Positions 1-7,869 are shown, counted from the stretch's first letter. The stretch: 64,000 nucleotides of DNA from Calothrix sp. NIES-4105 (GCF_002368415.1 NZ_AP018290.1:6027614-6091613); one strand, 5' to 3'. Translations and numbers: made by a program. Notes: generated by a model not told the origin, from the letters alone.

Positions 1-65
1 GCTCTTCGCCTAACCTTTGATACTAATGTCAAAATAAATGTCAAAATTTATCCACACCTTCATAA

Positions 66-431
66 TCATCCTAAAGTTAGCACGCGGTTGGGCATATCAA
101 CCAACAATTTTCTATCTGTTAACCATTGGCGCCCTAGTAAAACTTCAGATAAACCTTTGCCAACATGAACGGGGATGTCATATTCAATACCATCAAGCTT
201 TATCTTACCTGCGTAAATATTAAATCTAAAATTCCCCCGTGCAGTTTGCATTATTTGTTGGTCAACTTTAGTCCAACCAAACCCATCTATATCCTGCTTG
301 TCCATAGCTAACCAATACGAGAAGCCAGTGTCAAATAAAGCTTCGATTTGTAGCTCTAATCCCCGGCTATCAATAAGTGCTATCTCAAAAAACAACGCAT
401 CCTCATCACCAAATATACCAGATATCGTCAT
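66..431 (-). CDS. Retropepsin-like (clan AA) aspartic protease-like protein
   Basis: A 121-residue protein with a single D-T-G motif in the context LFDTGFSYWLA, as in the retropepsin-like aspartic proteases of cyanobacteria, and a distal hydrophobic segment ending EVLLGRQWL. Such proteins are expected to work as homodimers. Substrate is unknown and activity is not certain. I take the ATG at 431 as the start because it overlaps the stop of the upstream gene in an ATGA arrangement, which implies translational coupling. An ATG 12 bases further upstream (443) is also possible. It is the second gene of a two-gene unit with the 105-residue protein above it. These pairs are common in cyanobacteria and have been suspected of being toxin-antitoxin-like, but that is inference. 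Confidence 0.7.
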   Translation of the reverse strand: MTISGIFGDEDALFFEIALIDSRGLELQIEALFDTGFSYWLAMDKQDIDGFGWTKVDQQIMQTARGNFRFNIYAGKIKLDGIEYDIPVHVGKGLSEVLLGRQWLTDRKLLVDMPNRVLTLG

Positions 432-745
432 ATCGTACCGCAAGCCCCTGTTTCATTAATTCGGAAAGTATGGTGTATCTTGCCTGGATGCTTCTCCCGA
501 CATTTGTGCCAAGCAGTTTCTAAATCTTTATCAATAAAATAATCACCGCTATCGGGTTCAATTGCAACATACCAGTTGTAATGACTTTCAATAAATTCTG
601 CTTTAACTTTATCAAAGATGGGTTTACAACGTTGATAAAATTCCTCACCCTCCGCTTCCCATTCAGCAAATTGTTCCTCTGTCCACTGAATTTCGGGGAA
701 AATGCGTCCTCGACGCACGGTACGAGTTGTTTTAGTTTCAGTCAT
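428..745 (-). CDS. Conserved hypothetical partner of the aspartic-protease-like protein
   Basis: A 105-residue soluble, acidic and aromatic-rich protein. The middle contains the phrase IEPDSGDYFIDKD, which I associate with small cyanobacterial proteins that accompany retropepsin-like genes. No catalytic motif, signal peptide or membrane segment is visible. The gene is first in the pair and its TGA overlaps the ATG of the protease-like gene by four bases, so the two are probably co-translated. It may be an antitoxin or regulator of its partner, but the sequence does not show this. The start at 745 is the first ATG. I see no strong Shine-Dalgarno sequence. Confidence 0.65.
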   Translation of the reverse strand: MTETKTTRTVRRGRIFPEIQWTEEQFAEWEAEGEEFYQRCKPIFDKVKAEFIESHYNWYVAIEPDSGDYFIDKDLETAWHKCREKHPGKIHHTFRINETGACGTI

Positions 746-894
746 GGTTATTTATTATAAGAGTCGCGACACTTCTATTCTCTCTTATCTACACCAATTA
801 CAGTTAAATCGAAGCACAAGTATTTTTTATTACAATGTAGCCTTTACTATTCTGACTTTTGACGTTGTGTGGAAAAACGCGCTGTAGAACCTAA

Positions 895-932
895 CCCCCA
901 ACCCCTTCCCTACTTCGGGTTGGGGAGTACAA
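895..932. repeat. Short hairpin repeat (CCAACCCC / GGTTGGGG)
   Basis: The gap between the first gene pair and the PIN-like gene holds a CCAACCCC...GGGTTGGGG inverted repeat. It belongs to the class of short intergenic hairpins scattered over this window. Its position suits either a terminator or a passive repeat. No gene is visible in 746-990. Confidence 0.45.
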
Positions 933-990
933 TTGCATACCGACCCTCGTAGGTTCCTTTATGCAGTTCTAGAGGTTTTCAACCAAACAA

Positions 991-1617
991 TTAAATATAC
1001 TCTTGCAGACCTTGAGCATTATCTCTCAAATCATTTATATAAGCTTCTAACGCCATCAAAACATTATCCTGTGTACATCTTTGCCCAGAACCAAAAATAG
1101 CTTTTAAAGCCTTATCATATTCCCTAACTGGTAAAACTTTAATTAAAGTGACATCAAAACCTTCAACATTTATAATTTTTAAAATCAGTTGTTCCAAGCA
1201 AACTAATTTACCAGCCAGTCTCTCTTTAATTGCTACCAAACTGGGTTCAGTACTATTAGCCAAGGCAGTAATACATCGTTTATCACCCGTAGTTAAATAA
1301 AATGATTCTTCATGCTTTGTAGCTGAAATCAAAATCATTTCACCAGGGTCTAAACCCTCAATTTGTAAATCCCTAAGCTCCTCACTTAACTCCGGTTGTA
1401 TATTTTGACATCTTTCTACAATTAAAATTGCACTTTCACGAATTTCCAACGGATACTTCTTAGCTATCCGCCGACTGTTCCTAAATACATATTTCGCATC
1501 CGACAAAACACGTAAGTCAGATTCAACCAAGTTCAAGCTGCGTACTGCCTCCGAGAACAGATTACAAGCTACTAACTTCAGGATAATATCATTATCCAAA
1601 AAACAAACTCGCCGCAA
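991..1617 (-). CDS. PIN-like domain protein, likely partner of ImmA/IrrE peptidase
   Basis: A 208-residue protein opening with CFLDNDIILKL, an acidic cluster at the start of a beta strand typical of PIN-like nucleases. A central DPGEMILISA stretch and TTGDKR around residue 110 fit the later acidic positions of a PIN fold. PIN domains are metal-dependent RNases, often toxins. The start lies 3 bases below the stop of the reading frame that carries the C-terminal part of an ImmA/IrrE peptidase, so the two form one operon. An XRE/ImmA-type protein followed by a PIN-like protein suggests a toxin-antitoxin or induced-defence pair. That pairing is inference. No membrane segment or signal peptide is present. 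Confidence 0.6.
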   Translation of the reverse strand: MRRVCFLDNDIILKLVACNLFSEAVRSLNLVESDLRVLSDAKYVFRNSRRIAKKYPLEIRESAILIVERCQNIQPELSEELRDLQIEGLDPGEMILISATKHEESFYLTTGDKRCITALANSTEPSLVAIKERLAGKLVCLEQLILKIINVEGFDVTLIKVLPVREYDKALKAIFGSGQRCTQDNVLMALEAYINDLRDNAQGLQEYI

Positions 1618-1620
1618 AGA

Positions 1621-1957
1621 TTACTCCATAATAGCTAACTTTAGGTAATCCTGACTGTCCACATCCAGTTTATCTAAATCTAGGTACTGTTGAGCATAAA
1701 TATTTATATATGAAGGAGCATCAGCATCACCCTCAATAATTTTGAGAGACTCCGAAGCCGTAGCCCAAATAATTCGCTCCTCCTTTGAAGTTGCCACCCG
1801 GAAAGCCTTATTCCATGCATTATTTAACACCACAGCCCCAGAGTCAACCCTGTCCCGAAAAGAAATCTTGCGAGCATAATCAGCCATTCCCTCCCCAGTT
1901 AGATAAGCAGGAAAATTATATCCAATATCAGGCTTACCTAATAAAAGTTCTACAGCT
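1621..1957 (-). pseudogene. C-terminal part of ImmA/IrrE peptidase gene, out of frame with its N-terminus
   Basis: Read without the extra A at 1957-1959, this frame continues the upstream peptidase as EEAVELLLGKPDIGY and runs to TAA at 1621. EEAVELLLGKP is the expected continuation of the ImmA/IrrE family just after the glutamate-rich helix. An internal ATG at 1887 would give an 88-residue stand-alone protein, but no good ribosome-binding site for it is visible. I therefore read it as the severed tail of a roughly 340-residue peptidase. The downstream PIN-like gene begins 3 bases after this stop, so the operon order survives the frameshift. Confidence 0.7.
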
Positions 1958-2650
1958 TTCTTCCGAAGCTTCTACCTCCTCAACATCTGAACTTTCAAGC
2001 AAAACTCTTTCATCCACAAATATAGTGTTCGACGCATGACCTTTAATAATATGCCCCAACTCATGCGCCAATATAAACGCCAACCAAGCCCTTGAAGATC
2101 GATTTAGACTAATTACAATAACAGGACGATGGTCAAAGCTTGCCACCATCCCATCAAACTTATCTTGAGACTTAGGATATCTATCAAAATGAACAACAGG
2201 AATTCCACAACTCCAGCAAAATTGTAACAACCCGAACATATCAACAAAATCTCGGTCTTCTAAAATCTTATTACGCACAAAAAGAGCCGACTCAGGTAAC
2301 AACTTCAACTCCGTAGTGCAAGCAAAAGCAACCATCTCAGCAATACGCGCAGCTATGCAGTGTGCAACCAACAGCTCATTAACTACAACCCCTTGCTTCG
2401 TTTTAAACCTCGCAACACACGACCGCTTAAAAGTAGGTGTAGAAGAAGGCGCCAACAAAGAATTAATATCAAGATTTAATCGACGAGAAATATAAGCAGC
2501 AGCTTCAACAACCGCACCTCCTGTATCCTCAAACTCAGAGTCCCACCAATCAGGAAGCGCTTGTTCTCTAATAAACTTCTCAGGAAGACCAATTGCTGAC
2601 AAGCGTTCATAAAGTGTTTCCATTTTCATTTGAGCTTGAGAAAGTATCAT
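1934..2650 (-). pseudogene. ImmA/IrrE-family metallopeptidase, frameshifted near residue 231
   Basis: The reading frame gives 238 residues with the zinc motif HELGH at 196-200 in the context AFILAHELGHIIKGH, typical of ImmA/IrrE (COG2856) peptidases. These usually cleave a repressor in response to stress or mobile-element signals. The N-terminal ~90 residues resemble the helical region that often precedes this domain. After EVEASEE the frame derails into SCRTFIR and stops. Dropping one A from the AAA at 1957-1959 restores family-like sequence. This is a real null mutation, a sequencing error in a short A-run, or less likely programmed slippage. The start at 2650 is the first ATG. Confidence 0.75.
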
Positions 2651-3043
2651 GGAAAACCTCTTTTTTATAGCCTGCAGAATTAAAGAGCAATAAGCGTAAT
2701 TTTAATACCTCTGGCAATTAACCAGCAATAAACTCTTTATACTATTGTACTATATCTAATCAATTACGCTCACCCCACTTTAAAGAACCAACAATATAAA
2801 TTACTGCTTCACATAGCTTAAAATACACAAATTCGTAGGTTGGGGAGCCATCTCCGTGCCTTGGTTCCCAAGGTTGAGGAGAATGGCGTCTTCTGGAACG
2901 GAACCCAACACCAGTAAACTTTTCGTTGGGTCTTGTTCCTCAACACCAACCTAATCTCCATCACTATATATAACTGATGGAGATATTTCTCAATCCTGAG
3001 ATGGCGCCACGTCGGATAACAGTAAGTCAGCGTTTGTACCTGT
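2651..3043. other. Gap: peptidase promoter side plus hairpin repeat
   Basis: No gene is visible. The first ~150 bases are the AT-rich upstream region of the ImmA/IrrE gene. The rest is a hairpin repeat at 2835-2953 and low-complexity flanks leading to the pentapeptide-gene remnant. Confidence 0.6.
2835..2953. repeat. Inverted-repeat element with TAGGTTGG / CCAACCTA ends
   Basis: The element begins GTAGGTTGG and ends CCAACCTAA, giving complementary termini around internal GAACCCAAC and GTTGGGTC arms. The same ends recur at 7010, 22637, 52026 and 53638, so this is a dispersed family of small non-coding elements, perhaps MITE-like. Internal reading frames here are shadows. Confidence 0.65.
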
Positions 3044-3335
3044 TTACGGCGCATGTAAAAGATTGAGAAAATCAGGGTCATACATAGCTTTATCCCAATT
3101 CAAAGCAGTTTTAACTTGCTCAGGAGTAAGATTTTTGGCGCCACTGAGGTCTGCGCCACTGAGGTATGCACCGCTAAGGTCTGCACCGCTAAGGTCTGCC
3201 TGCGCCACTGAAGTATACGCCACGGAGGTCTGCGCCAAAGAGGTTTGCGCCACTAAGATATACGCCACTGAGGTATATGCCACGCAGGTTTGCGCCACTG
3301 AGGCAAAACAAGAACCACAGGAAGTACCAGCTAAT
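3044..3335 (-). pseudogene. Broken pentapeptide-repeat protein gene
   Basis: The C-terminal part reads ADLSGADLSGAYLSGADLSGA followed by NLTPEQVKTALNWDKAMYDP, a standard end for cyanobacterial pentapeptide-repeat proteins that would stack as a right-handed beta helix. Upstream, the same strand carries LSGANLRGIYLSGVYLSG repeats, but in another frame. The two halves join only if about 4 extra bases (GGCA, near 3197-3203) are removed. The N-terminal start region is not recognisable. The 15-base periodicity of the DNA, which encodes the five-residue repeat, is obvious and would favour slippage. I call it a degenerate gene rather than the out-of-frame open readings across it on either strand. Confidence 0.65.
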
Positions 3336-3410
3336 ATTGATTCCACCATTCGCCCCCGTTTGCTAGATAGGGTGTTGGCCGAGATAAAGGTAAAATGGGA
3401 CACGTTGTAA

Positions 3411-3754
3411 AGTTATATGAAGCAGACTGACAAAACCCTTTATATATGGTTGTTTCAACCTTAAGCTTTAGCGCTCACCTCCAGATAAAAACGTTGCCAA
3501 TTTAGGTCAAATATAGGCGAGAGTAAGGGATAATTTGGGATGTCCGCTTTGTTTTAACATGCAATTTGAAAATTTGCTCAATATCATTTTTGGGAAAATT
3601 AGTAAATCAATCAGGCAGACTCTGCAATATTTATTTACAACGTGTCGCTTTTTGCCCTTATCTCGGCGGTCACCCATAATGGTTCAACGATATTTTTCTC
3701 TAGAAAACTATATTTTATAAAATGAAACCATTGTCAAGTACTATATAAAATTAA
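3411..3754. other. Gap without a recognisable gene
   Basis: AT-rich intergenic DNA upstream of the Rpn/DUF4351 gene. I see no convincing gene, hairpin family member or RNA gene. A short open frame at 3535-3720 has no family-like sequence and I do not support it. Confidence 0.5.
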
Positions 3755-4720
3755 ATGGCTCAATACAAACACGACCGATTCTTCAAATTCTATATTCAAT
3801 CTCTATATAAAACTAAAGGAGACACTCTACAAAATATCCAAGTCCACAACGATGAAGACCTCGAAATTGATTTGATGTTTATAGTCCAAGAAAATTTCGG
3901 ATGGCAACAAGAGAATTTAGGTTTATTCGACCAATTAATGCAAGAGCATCCAACGATAATCATCGAACATTATAGCTCGTACTTAGAAGAGACCGATATT
4001 AGTAAATCGATTACCCGAAAAAATCTATATTGGACGCAAAAGCAAAAACAACTGGTAGAGAATGCCAAAACCAAACAGGAGCTAAAAGCTTCTGGGCGAC
4101 TGTCGAAACAGGCAAAGCAACAAATAGAAAATCAAAACCCATTTACCTGGATACTGACGGTTAATTGTAGTGAAAAACTATTGAATTTATGTAACGCTCA
4201 ACCAGCTAGTGAATTAGGCGCCGGTATATATCGGCTTCCCCAAATTTTACGGATGGGAATTGTAATTATTGAGCAATTGGTTGATAGTTCTGACACCATT
4301 TGGTTAAAAATGTTGGGAGAATCTGAAAGTGCAAAGCTCGCTTTTCAATCAATCAAGCAGTTATCGCCTGAGCGTAGAGAGAAAAATGATATAATCAGTG
4401 CATGTATTAAATATTGTGTTTATCTACGAGACATACCTACTGATAACTTAACTCCAGAGGACCAAGATTTTATGAGAACGATGGCAGAAATCGATGCTTG
4501 GTATGAAGCTGAAATTAACAAGGCTGAGTTAAAAGGCAAGATTCAGTTGGCAAGTACTATAATTCGAGCTAAGTTTGGGGATGAAACTCTCACGCCAAAG
4601 ATAGCTAGTCAACTTCAAAAGTTAAACGCCAAGCAACTCGATGATTTTACGGTAGCAATGCTTAATTGGCAACAACAAGAAGAGATGGAGGAATGGCTCA
4701 CTCATGACGAAAAAGTTTAA
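3755..4720 (+). CDS. Rpn-type PD-(D/E)XK nuclease-like protein with DUF4351 tail
   Basis: A 321-residue protein. The N-terminus (MAQYKHDRFFKFYIQSL, then NDEDLEIDLMFI) matches the start of the Rpn/transposase-like nuclease families abundant in filamentous cyanobacteria, with DLEIDLMF as the likely acidic strand of the fold. The last ~55 residues (IIRAKFGDETLTPKIASQLQKL, then DDFTVAML) have the DUF4351 pattern, a small helical tail that often ends such proteins. Family members are thought to be nuclease-like and to act in recombination or as mobile-element relatives. Activity here is unproven. It stands just before xisI and an xisH scrap. No signal peptide or membrane segment. Confidence 0.7.
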   Translation: MAQYKHDRFFKFYIQSLYKTKGDTLQNIQVHNDEDLEIDLMFIVQENFGWQQENLGLFDQLMQEHPTIIIEHYSSYLEETDISKSITRKNLYWTQKQKQLVENAKTKQELKASGRLSKQAKQQIENQNPFTWILTVNCSEKLLNLCNAQPASELGAGIYRLPQILRMGIVIIEQLVDSSDTIWLKMLGESESAKLAFQSIKQLSPERREKNDIISACIKYCVYLRDIPTDNLTPEDQDFMRTMAEIDAWYEAEINKAELKGKIQLASTIIRAKFGDETLTPKIASQLQKLNAKQLDDFTVAMLNWQQQEEMEEWLTHDEKV

Positions 4721-4789
4721 ATCAGAACGTTGTATGCCTTTGACCCTGTTACCGGAGACGATTGTTCAATGGATTCCCTAAACATAAAC
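4719..4789 (+). pseudogene. C-terminal scrap of xisH
   Basis: The ~70 bases before xisI encode LYAFDPVTGD in the xisI frame. With a one-base shift at about 4760 they continue IVQWIP and a TAA at 4786-4788. LxxFDPxTGDIVQWI is how XisH proteins normally end. The rest of xisH is missing, and the scrap follows directly on the stop of the DUF4351 gene, which marks a deletion junction. It overlaps the first codons of xisI, as intact xisH genes usually do. Confidence 0.55.
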
Positions 4790-5104
4790 TATCGTGAAGT
4801 AGTAGAAAAAACCCTCTCCGACTACGCCGACTTCCTGGGCAACGACGAAGAAGTTAAAACCGAACTTGTATTTGACAGAGAGCATGACCGTTACCTGCTA
4901 GTAGAAACAGGTTGGCAAAACGGTTATCGTATCTACGGAACCTTACTGCACATAGACATCATCGATAACAAACTATTAATTCAACACGACGGTACAGAAG
5001 AAGGAATAGCAGTTGAACTAATCAAAAAAGGAATCCCTAAAGAAAATATCATCCTAGGCTTTAGACCGCGCGAACAACAACACACAGAATTTGCTGTTTC
5101 ATGA
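4769..5104 (+). CDS. xisI: XisI family protein (fdxN excision controlling factor-like)
   Basis: A 111-residue acidic protein: MDSLNINYREVVEKTLSDYA, DREHDRYLLVETGWQNGYRIYG, then HIDIIDNKLLIQHDGTE and a PKENIILGFRP tail, all as in XisI. XisI was named for a role with XisH in excision of the Anabaena fdxN element. Most copies lie far from any such element and their function is not settled. I chose the ATG at 4769 because family members begin MDxLxxYR. The longer open frame from 4730 translates the remains of xisH. Its partner xisH is reduced to a scrap immediately upstream, so this copy is an orphan and possibly expressed only by read-through from the DUF4351 gene. Confidence 0.85.
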   Translation: MDSLNINYREVVEKTLSDYADFLGNDEEVKTELVFDREHDRYLLVETGWQNGYRIYGTLLHIDIIDNKLLIQHDGTEEGIAVELIKKGIPKENIILGFRPREQQHTEFAVS

Positions 5105-5189
5105 AAAGTTTTCATTTTTAAGAAGGCGCCATTTATAACTAGAGCGCGTAACAGCACAAAAAAATATACACTCAACTTCTAAAAATTAC

Positions 5190-5405
5190 TTATGAGATAA
5201 AATATGATTTAAAGAAATTCCATATACCACTGTATATACTTAAAAATCCAAGAAGCAAAATACCCTTTGTCACAAGAAAAAATCCACCCCCAATAGCAGA
5301 AGCTAAAGCATAAGTTGCCACAGTAACTAGAACACCAAATAATAATAATAATCCTTCTGCGATCAAACTTTGTTTAGCTTCGTCCCTCTCGGCTTTTACT
5401 TTCAT
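5190..5405 (-). CDS. Small two-segment membrane protein, hypothetical
   Basis: A 71-residue protein with a charged N-terminus (MKVKAERDEAK) and two hydrophobic stretches, about residues 15-36 and 41-60, separated by a glycine-rich turn. This looks like a small inner-membrane hairpin. I do not recognise the family. The gene stands alone between convergent xisI and a divergent fibrillin-like gene. Composition and a sensible membrane pattern argue that it is coding, but no motif supports a function. Confidence 0.45.
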   Translation of the reverse strand: MKVKAERDEAKQSLIAEGLLLLFGVLVTVATYALASAIGGGFFLVTKGILLLGFLSIYSGIWNFFKSYFIS

Positions 5406-5477
5406 CCCATAAATTTGCTCAACTACGTTAATTTTCCAACTACCCCCCTCTAAACTAATCAGGTTTACTGAAAATAT

Positions 5478-6089
5478 ATGACTGCTGATTTAACATCTAC
5501 ACCTAATACCGATTTTATCGCTGATTTAGCACAAGTAGCAGATGCATTTCGAGATGGTAATAATCGTCCGAAGGCTTCGGTAGCGGTAAACGCGCTACTA
5601 CAAGCAGAGAAAACAGCAAAGCAACAAAAATTAACATACCCGTTTGCCTCATTATCAGGTAACTGGCGCCTATGTTTTGCCACTGGAACCCGTAAAGTCA
5701 GAAAACGTGGAGGCATTATTTTAGGTAAAGGTTTTTACATACCTAAATTTGTTCCAGCTTATATTTATTTCAGTACTTTAGATACATCAACTAATCAAGG
5801 AGAAATTAGTAATAAAATTGAGCTAGGTGGATTTAGGTTGAAATTATCTGGTTTAACGCAGTATATCAGCAAGAAAAATTTACTGGCATTTGATTTCCAT
5901 CATCTGCAAATAAGTCTTTTTAATTACAATGTCTATAACGGTAATATGCCCGGTAGTCAAACTAATACTAGTAACTTTTATGACCAGAAGATAGCCAAAT
6001 TACCGTTTTTTGCATTCTTTGTTGTAACTGAAAACTTCATAGCAGCGCGCGGTCGCGGTGGTGGTTTAGCATTATGGGTAAAAGACTAA
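5478..6089 (+). CDS. PAP/fibrillin-like protein
   Basis: A 203-residue soluble protein. The stretch LSGNWRLCFATGTRKVRKRG, preceded by an N-terminal helix region and followed by strands such as NKIELGGFRLKLSG, resembles the plastid-lipid-associated (PAP/fibrillin) lipocalin-like family, whose members begin LxGxWxLxYxT. Plant and cyanobacterial fibrillins associate with thylakoid lipids. A lipid- or pigment-binding role is therefore a reasonable guess but not shown. The start at 5478 is an ATG directly before TADLTSTPNTDFI. A 33-residue membrane peptide and a glycosyltransferase follow on the same strand, so the three may be co-transcribed. Confidence 0.55.
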   Translation: MTADLTSTPNTDFIADLAQVADAFRDGNNRPKASVAVNALLQAEKTAKQQKLTYPFASLSGNWRLCFATGTRKVRKRGGIILGKGFYIPKFVPAYIYFSTLDTSTNQGEISNKIELGGFRLKLSGLTQYISKKNLLAFDFHHLQISLFNYNVYNGNMPGSQTNTSNFYDQKIAKLPFFAFFVVTENFIAARGRGGGLALWVKD

Positions 6090-6107
6090 TGAGGTCGCAA
6101 AACCACC

Positions 6108-6209
6108 ATGAAGAGAATAGTTGGCTTACTATTTGTGATTGTTCTAATTGTTTTTGCTGTGACTTTAGCGTTAAATTTGCTACAGCGGCGTAAAAACAAC
6201 AGACGATAA
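6108..6209 (+). CDS. 33-residue single-span membrane peptide
   Basis: ATG at 6108 opens a 33-codon frame: two basic residues, then about 20 hydrophobic residues (IVGLLFVIVLIVFAVTLALN), then LLQRRKNNRR and TAA. The positive-hydrophobic-positive layout is that of a small single-span membrane protein. It lies 18 bases after the fibrillin-like gene and 47 bases before the probable start of the glycosyltransferase, all on one strand. Function is unknown. The regular pattern and tight spacing are the only support. Confidence 0.45.
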   Translation: MKRIVGLLFVIVLIVFAVTLALNLLQRRKNNRR

Positions 6210-6256
6210 ATGCGATAATAATGCCATATAGGCTCAGAATTGAAAGAAAGTTGTCA

Positions 6257-7012
6257 ATGTCGAATGTCTCGATTATAATACCGACTCTTAATGAAGCAAG
6301 CAGTTTAGTGCAGACGCTACGTCAGCTAACTGTTCTCTGTCCACCAGCAAAAGAAATTGTAATTGTTGATGGAGGAAGTACAGATAATACAATTGAGTTA
6401 GCTAAACACTGCTTGCATTTTTTCCCTCTTAATATAGATGTGCAAATTATTAAATGTAGTACTAGAGGACGCGCGGTTCAAATGAATAAAGGCACCAGCG
6501 TTGCCAGTGGTGATATTTTATGCTTTCTTCATGCTGATACTCAAGTTTCCAATGATATAATTACGGTAATTGAACAAACTCTTGCAAACCCAAAAATTGT
6601 TTGCGGTGGATTTATTTCTTTGATGACAGGTTCTCAAACAACGCGCTGGGGTATATCGCTGCACAACTACCTCAAAACTTACTATGCACCCTTAATATTT
6701 CGTCCCTATTCATTTTTTAAAGGTTTACGATTATTGTTTGGTGACCAAGTAATATTTTGTCGGCGCCAAGATTTTTTAGACTGTGGTGGGTTTAATGAAG
6801 CACTACCAATTATGGAAGATGGTGATTTATGTCTGAAATTATCTAAATTCGGACAAATTCGCTTAGTTAACCGTGTTGTTACAAGCTCTGACCGTCGCGT
6901 CGCGCGTTGGGGTGCAATTAAAGCAACCGCAATTTATCTATATATAGGTATTCTATGGGGTATTGGTGTTGATGCTAATTACCTCAAAAAGTTTTATAAC
7001 GATATCCGGTAG
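6257..7012 (+). CDS. Family 2 glycosyltransferase (TIGR04283-like)
   Basis: A 251-residue GT-A type enzyme starting MSNVSIIIPTLNEA. It has VDGGSTDNTIELA for nucleotide binding, RGRAVQMNKG, and LCFLHADTQ carrying the DxD-like metal site, all in the order seen in the rSAM/selenodomain-associated transferase 2 subfamily. A late hydrophobic stretch (ATAIYLYIGILWGIGVDA) may contact the membrane. The donor and acceptor are unknown. I chose ATG 6257, preceded by GAAAGAAAG, because family members begin right before SIIIPTLNE. The ATG at 6221 adds 12 unlikely residues. The TAG stop at 7010-7012 forms the first bases of a hairpin repeat. Confidence 0.8.
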   Translation: MSNVSIIIPTLNEASSLVQTLRQLTVLCPPAKEIVIVDGGSTDNTIELAKHCLHFFPLNIDVQIIKCSTRGRAVQMNKGTSVASGDILCFLHADTQVSNDIITVIEQTLANPKIVCGGFISLMTGSQTTRWGISLHNYLKTYYAPLIFRPYSFFKGLRLLFGDQVIFCRRQDFLDCGGFNEALPIMEDGDLCLKLSKFGQIRLVNRVVTSSDRRVARWGAIKATAIYLYIGILWGIGVDANYLKKFYNDIR

Positions 7013-7041
7013 GTTGGGTGGAGGCTCTGCGGAACCCAACA
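7010..7041. repeat. Hairpin repeat starting on the glycosyltransferase stop codon
   Basis: TAGGTTGGGTGGAGG...GGAACCCAAC. The left arm GGTTGGGT pairs with ACCCAAC. It is a short relative of the elements at 2835 and 53638, and its TAG is the stop codon of the gene before it. It is followed at 7070-7095 by CACAGAGGCGCAGAGGACACAGAGG low-complexity sequence, another recurrent intergenic pattern here (30470, 43262, 49312). Confidence 0.55.
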
Positions 7042-7167
7042 TAAATATTTACTGGTAAAGATTATTACCACAGAGGCGCAGAGGACACAGAGGAATAAAC
7101 CACATAATCCGAAGGATTTCCCGCAGGGTAGAACACAAAGAACACAAAGGGAAGAGGTTTAAGAGCG

Positions 7168-7869
7168 TTATTGCCCATTCAGATTCCAATCATAGTACAA
7201 ATATTTTACTGGAGTTGATGGCATAAGTGGTAGGTCAGTATTCAAGTAAGAACGTATATATTCAGGTAAAGATGGCGCCACTTTGAGAAAGTCTTGACGG
7301 TACCATTTAAAGATTTTGCTGCAATAGAGTATGTTATTTGCTGCATCATATTTAACTTTCTCTGGGTTGTTGATAAAACGACGCGCGTCATCCTCTAGTT
7401 GCCCACGTACTTTTTCAGGATAGTAAGCACCCGCGCGCAAGTTAGGGCAACCTATAGAAGCGCAGACAATAGCAAAATGAATTCGCGGTTCCTGTAATTT
7501 TTCTCTCAGTATTTTGTTTTCAATATCGGCTAAACTGTAATTTCTACCACCATACACATAAATCTGACGTTGAAAAAAGCTTAAAAAACTTAGCCAATTC
7601 GGTATTCCCAATATTTTTGGTAATACTGACTTAATCGGATATTTTTCTAAAATCGTTGCAACTGTAAACGCATTATACAAGTTTATCCATAAAGCTAACT
7701 GCTCTTCGGCGCCTGCTAAGTCGTCAACTTGAAGTGTAGCAATATTAGCTAGCCAATTTTGTAATACAGATTGTTCATCCTTCCAAGCAACGTAGTTAAC
7801 TCGTCCTTGGTCATTAACATACTTTTTCAGCAATGTATCCCACAAATCAAAATTGATGGAATTATTCAC
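7168..7869 (-). CDS. DUF547 domain protein
   Basis: A 233-residue protein with the usual DUF547 landmarks: WDTLLKKYVNDQGRVNYVAW near the N-terminus, ALWINLYNAFTVATILEKYP, then FAIVCASIGCPNLR and ILYCSKIFKWYRQDF. Many homologues are secreted, but no signal peptide is visible in this copy, so it is probably cytoplasmic or its start lies elsewhere. Conserved Cys, His and Tyr residues have led others to suggest hydrolase or transglutaminase-like activity. The function is unknown. Its start overlaps the divergent N-formylglutamate amidohydrolase gene by 17 bases (7853-7869), so the two 5' ends are interleaved. Confidence 0.8.
   Translation of the reverse strand: MNNSINFDLWDTLLKKYVNDQGRVNYVAWKDEQSVLQNWLANIATLQVDDLAGAEEQLALWINLYNAFTVATILEKYPIKSVLPKILGIPNWLSFLSFFQRQIYVYGGRNYSLADIENKILREKLQEPRIHFAIVCASIGCPNLRAGAYYPEKVRGQLEDDARRFINNPEKVKYDAANNILYCSKIFKWYRQDFLKVAPSLPEYIRSYLNTDLPLMPSTPVKYLYYDWNLNGQ

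Noticed and set aside
2818..3081. Minus-strand open frame of 87 codons
   Set aside because: It lies wholly over the inverted-repeat element and the pentapeptide remnant end; the translation has no family character.
3063..3410. Plus-strand open frame with APLRSAPLR repeats
   Set aside because: It is the antisense of the pentapeptide 15-base repeats; the minus-strand sequence matches a real family and this does not.
3755..5104. An active fdxN-type excision element
   Set aside because: There is no XisF/XisC-type recombinase and xisH is reduced to a scrap; xisI alone does not indicate a developmentally excised element.
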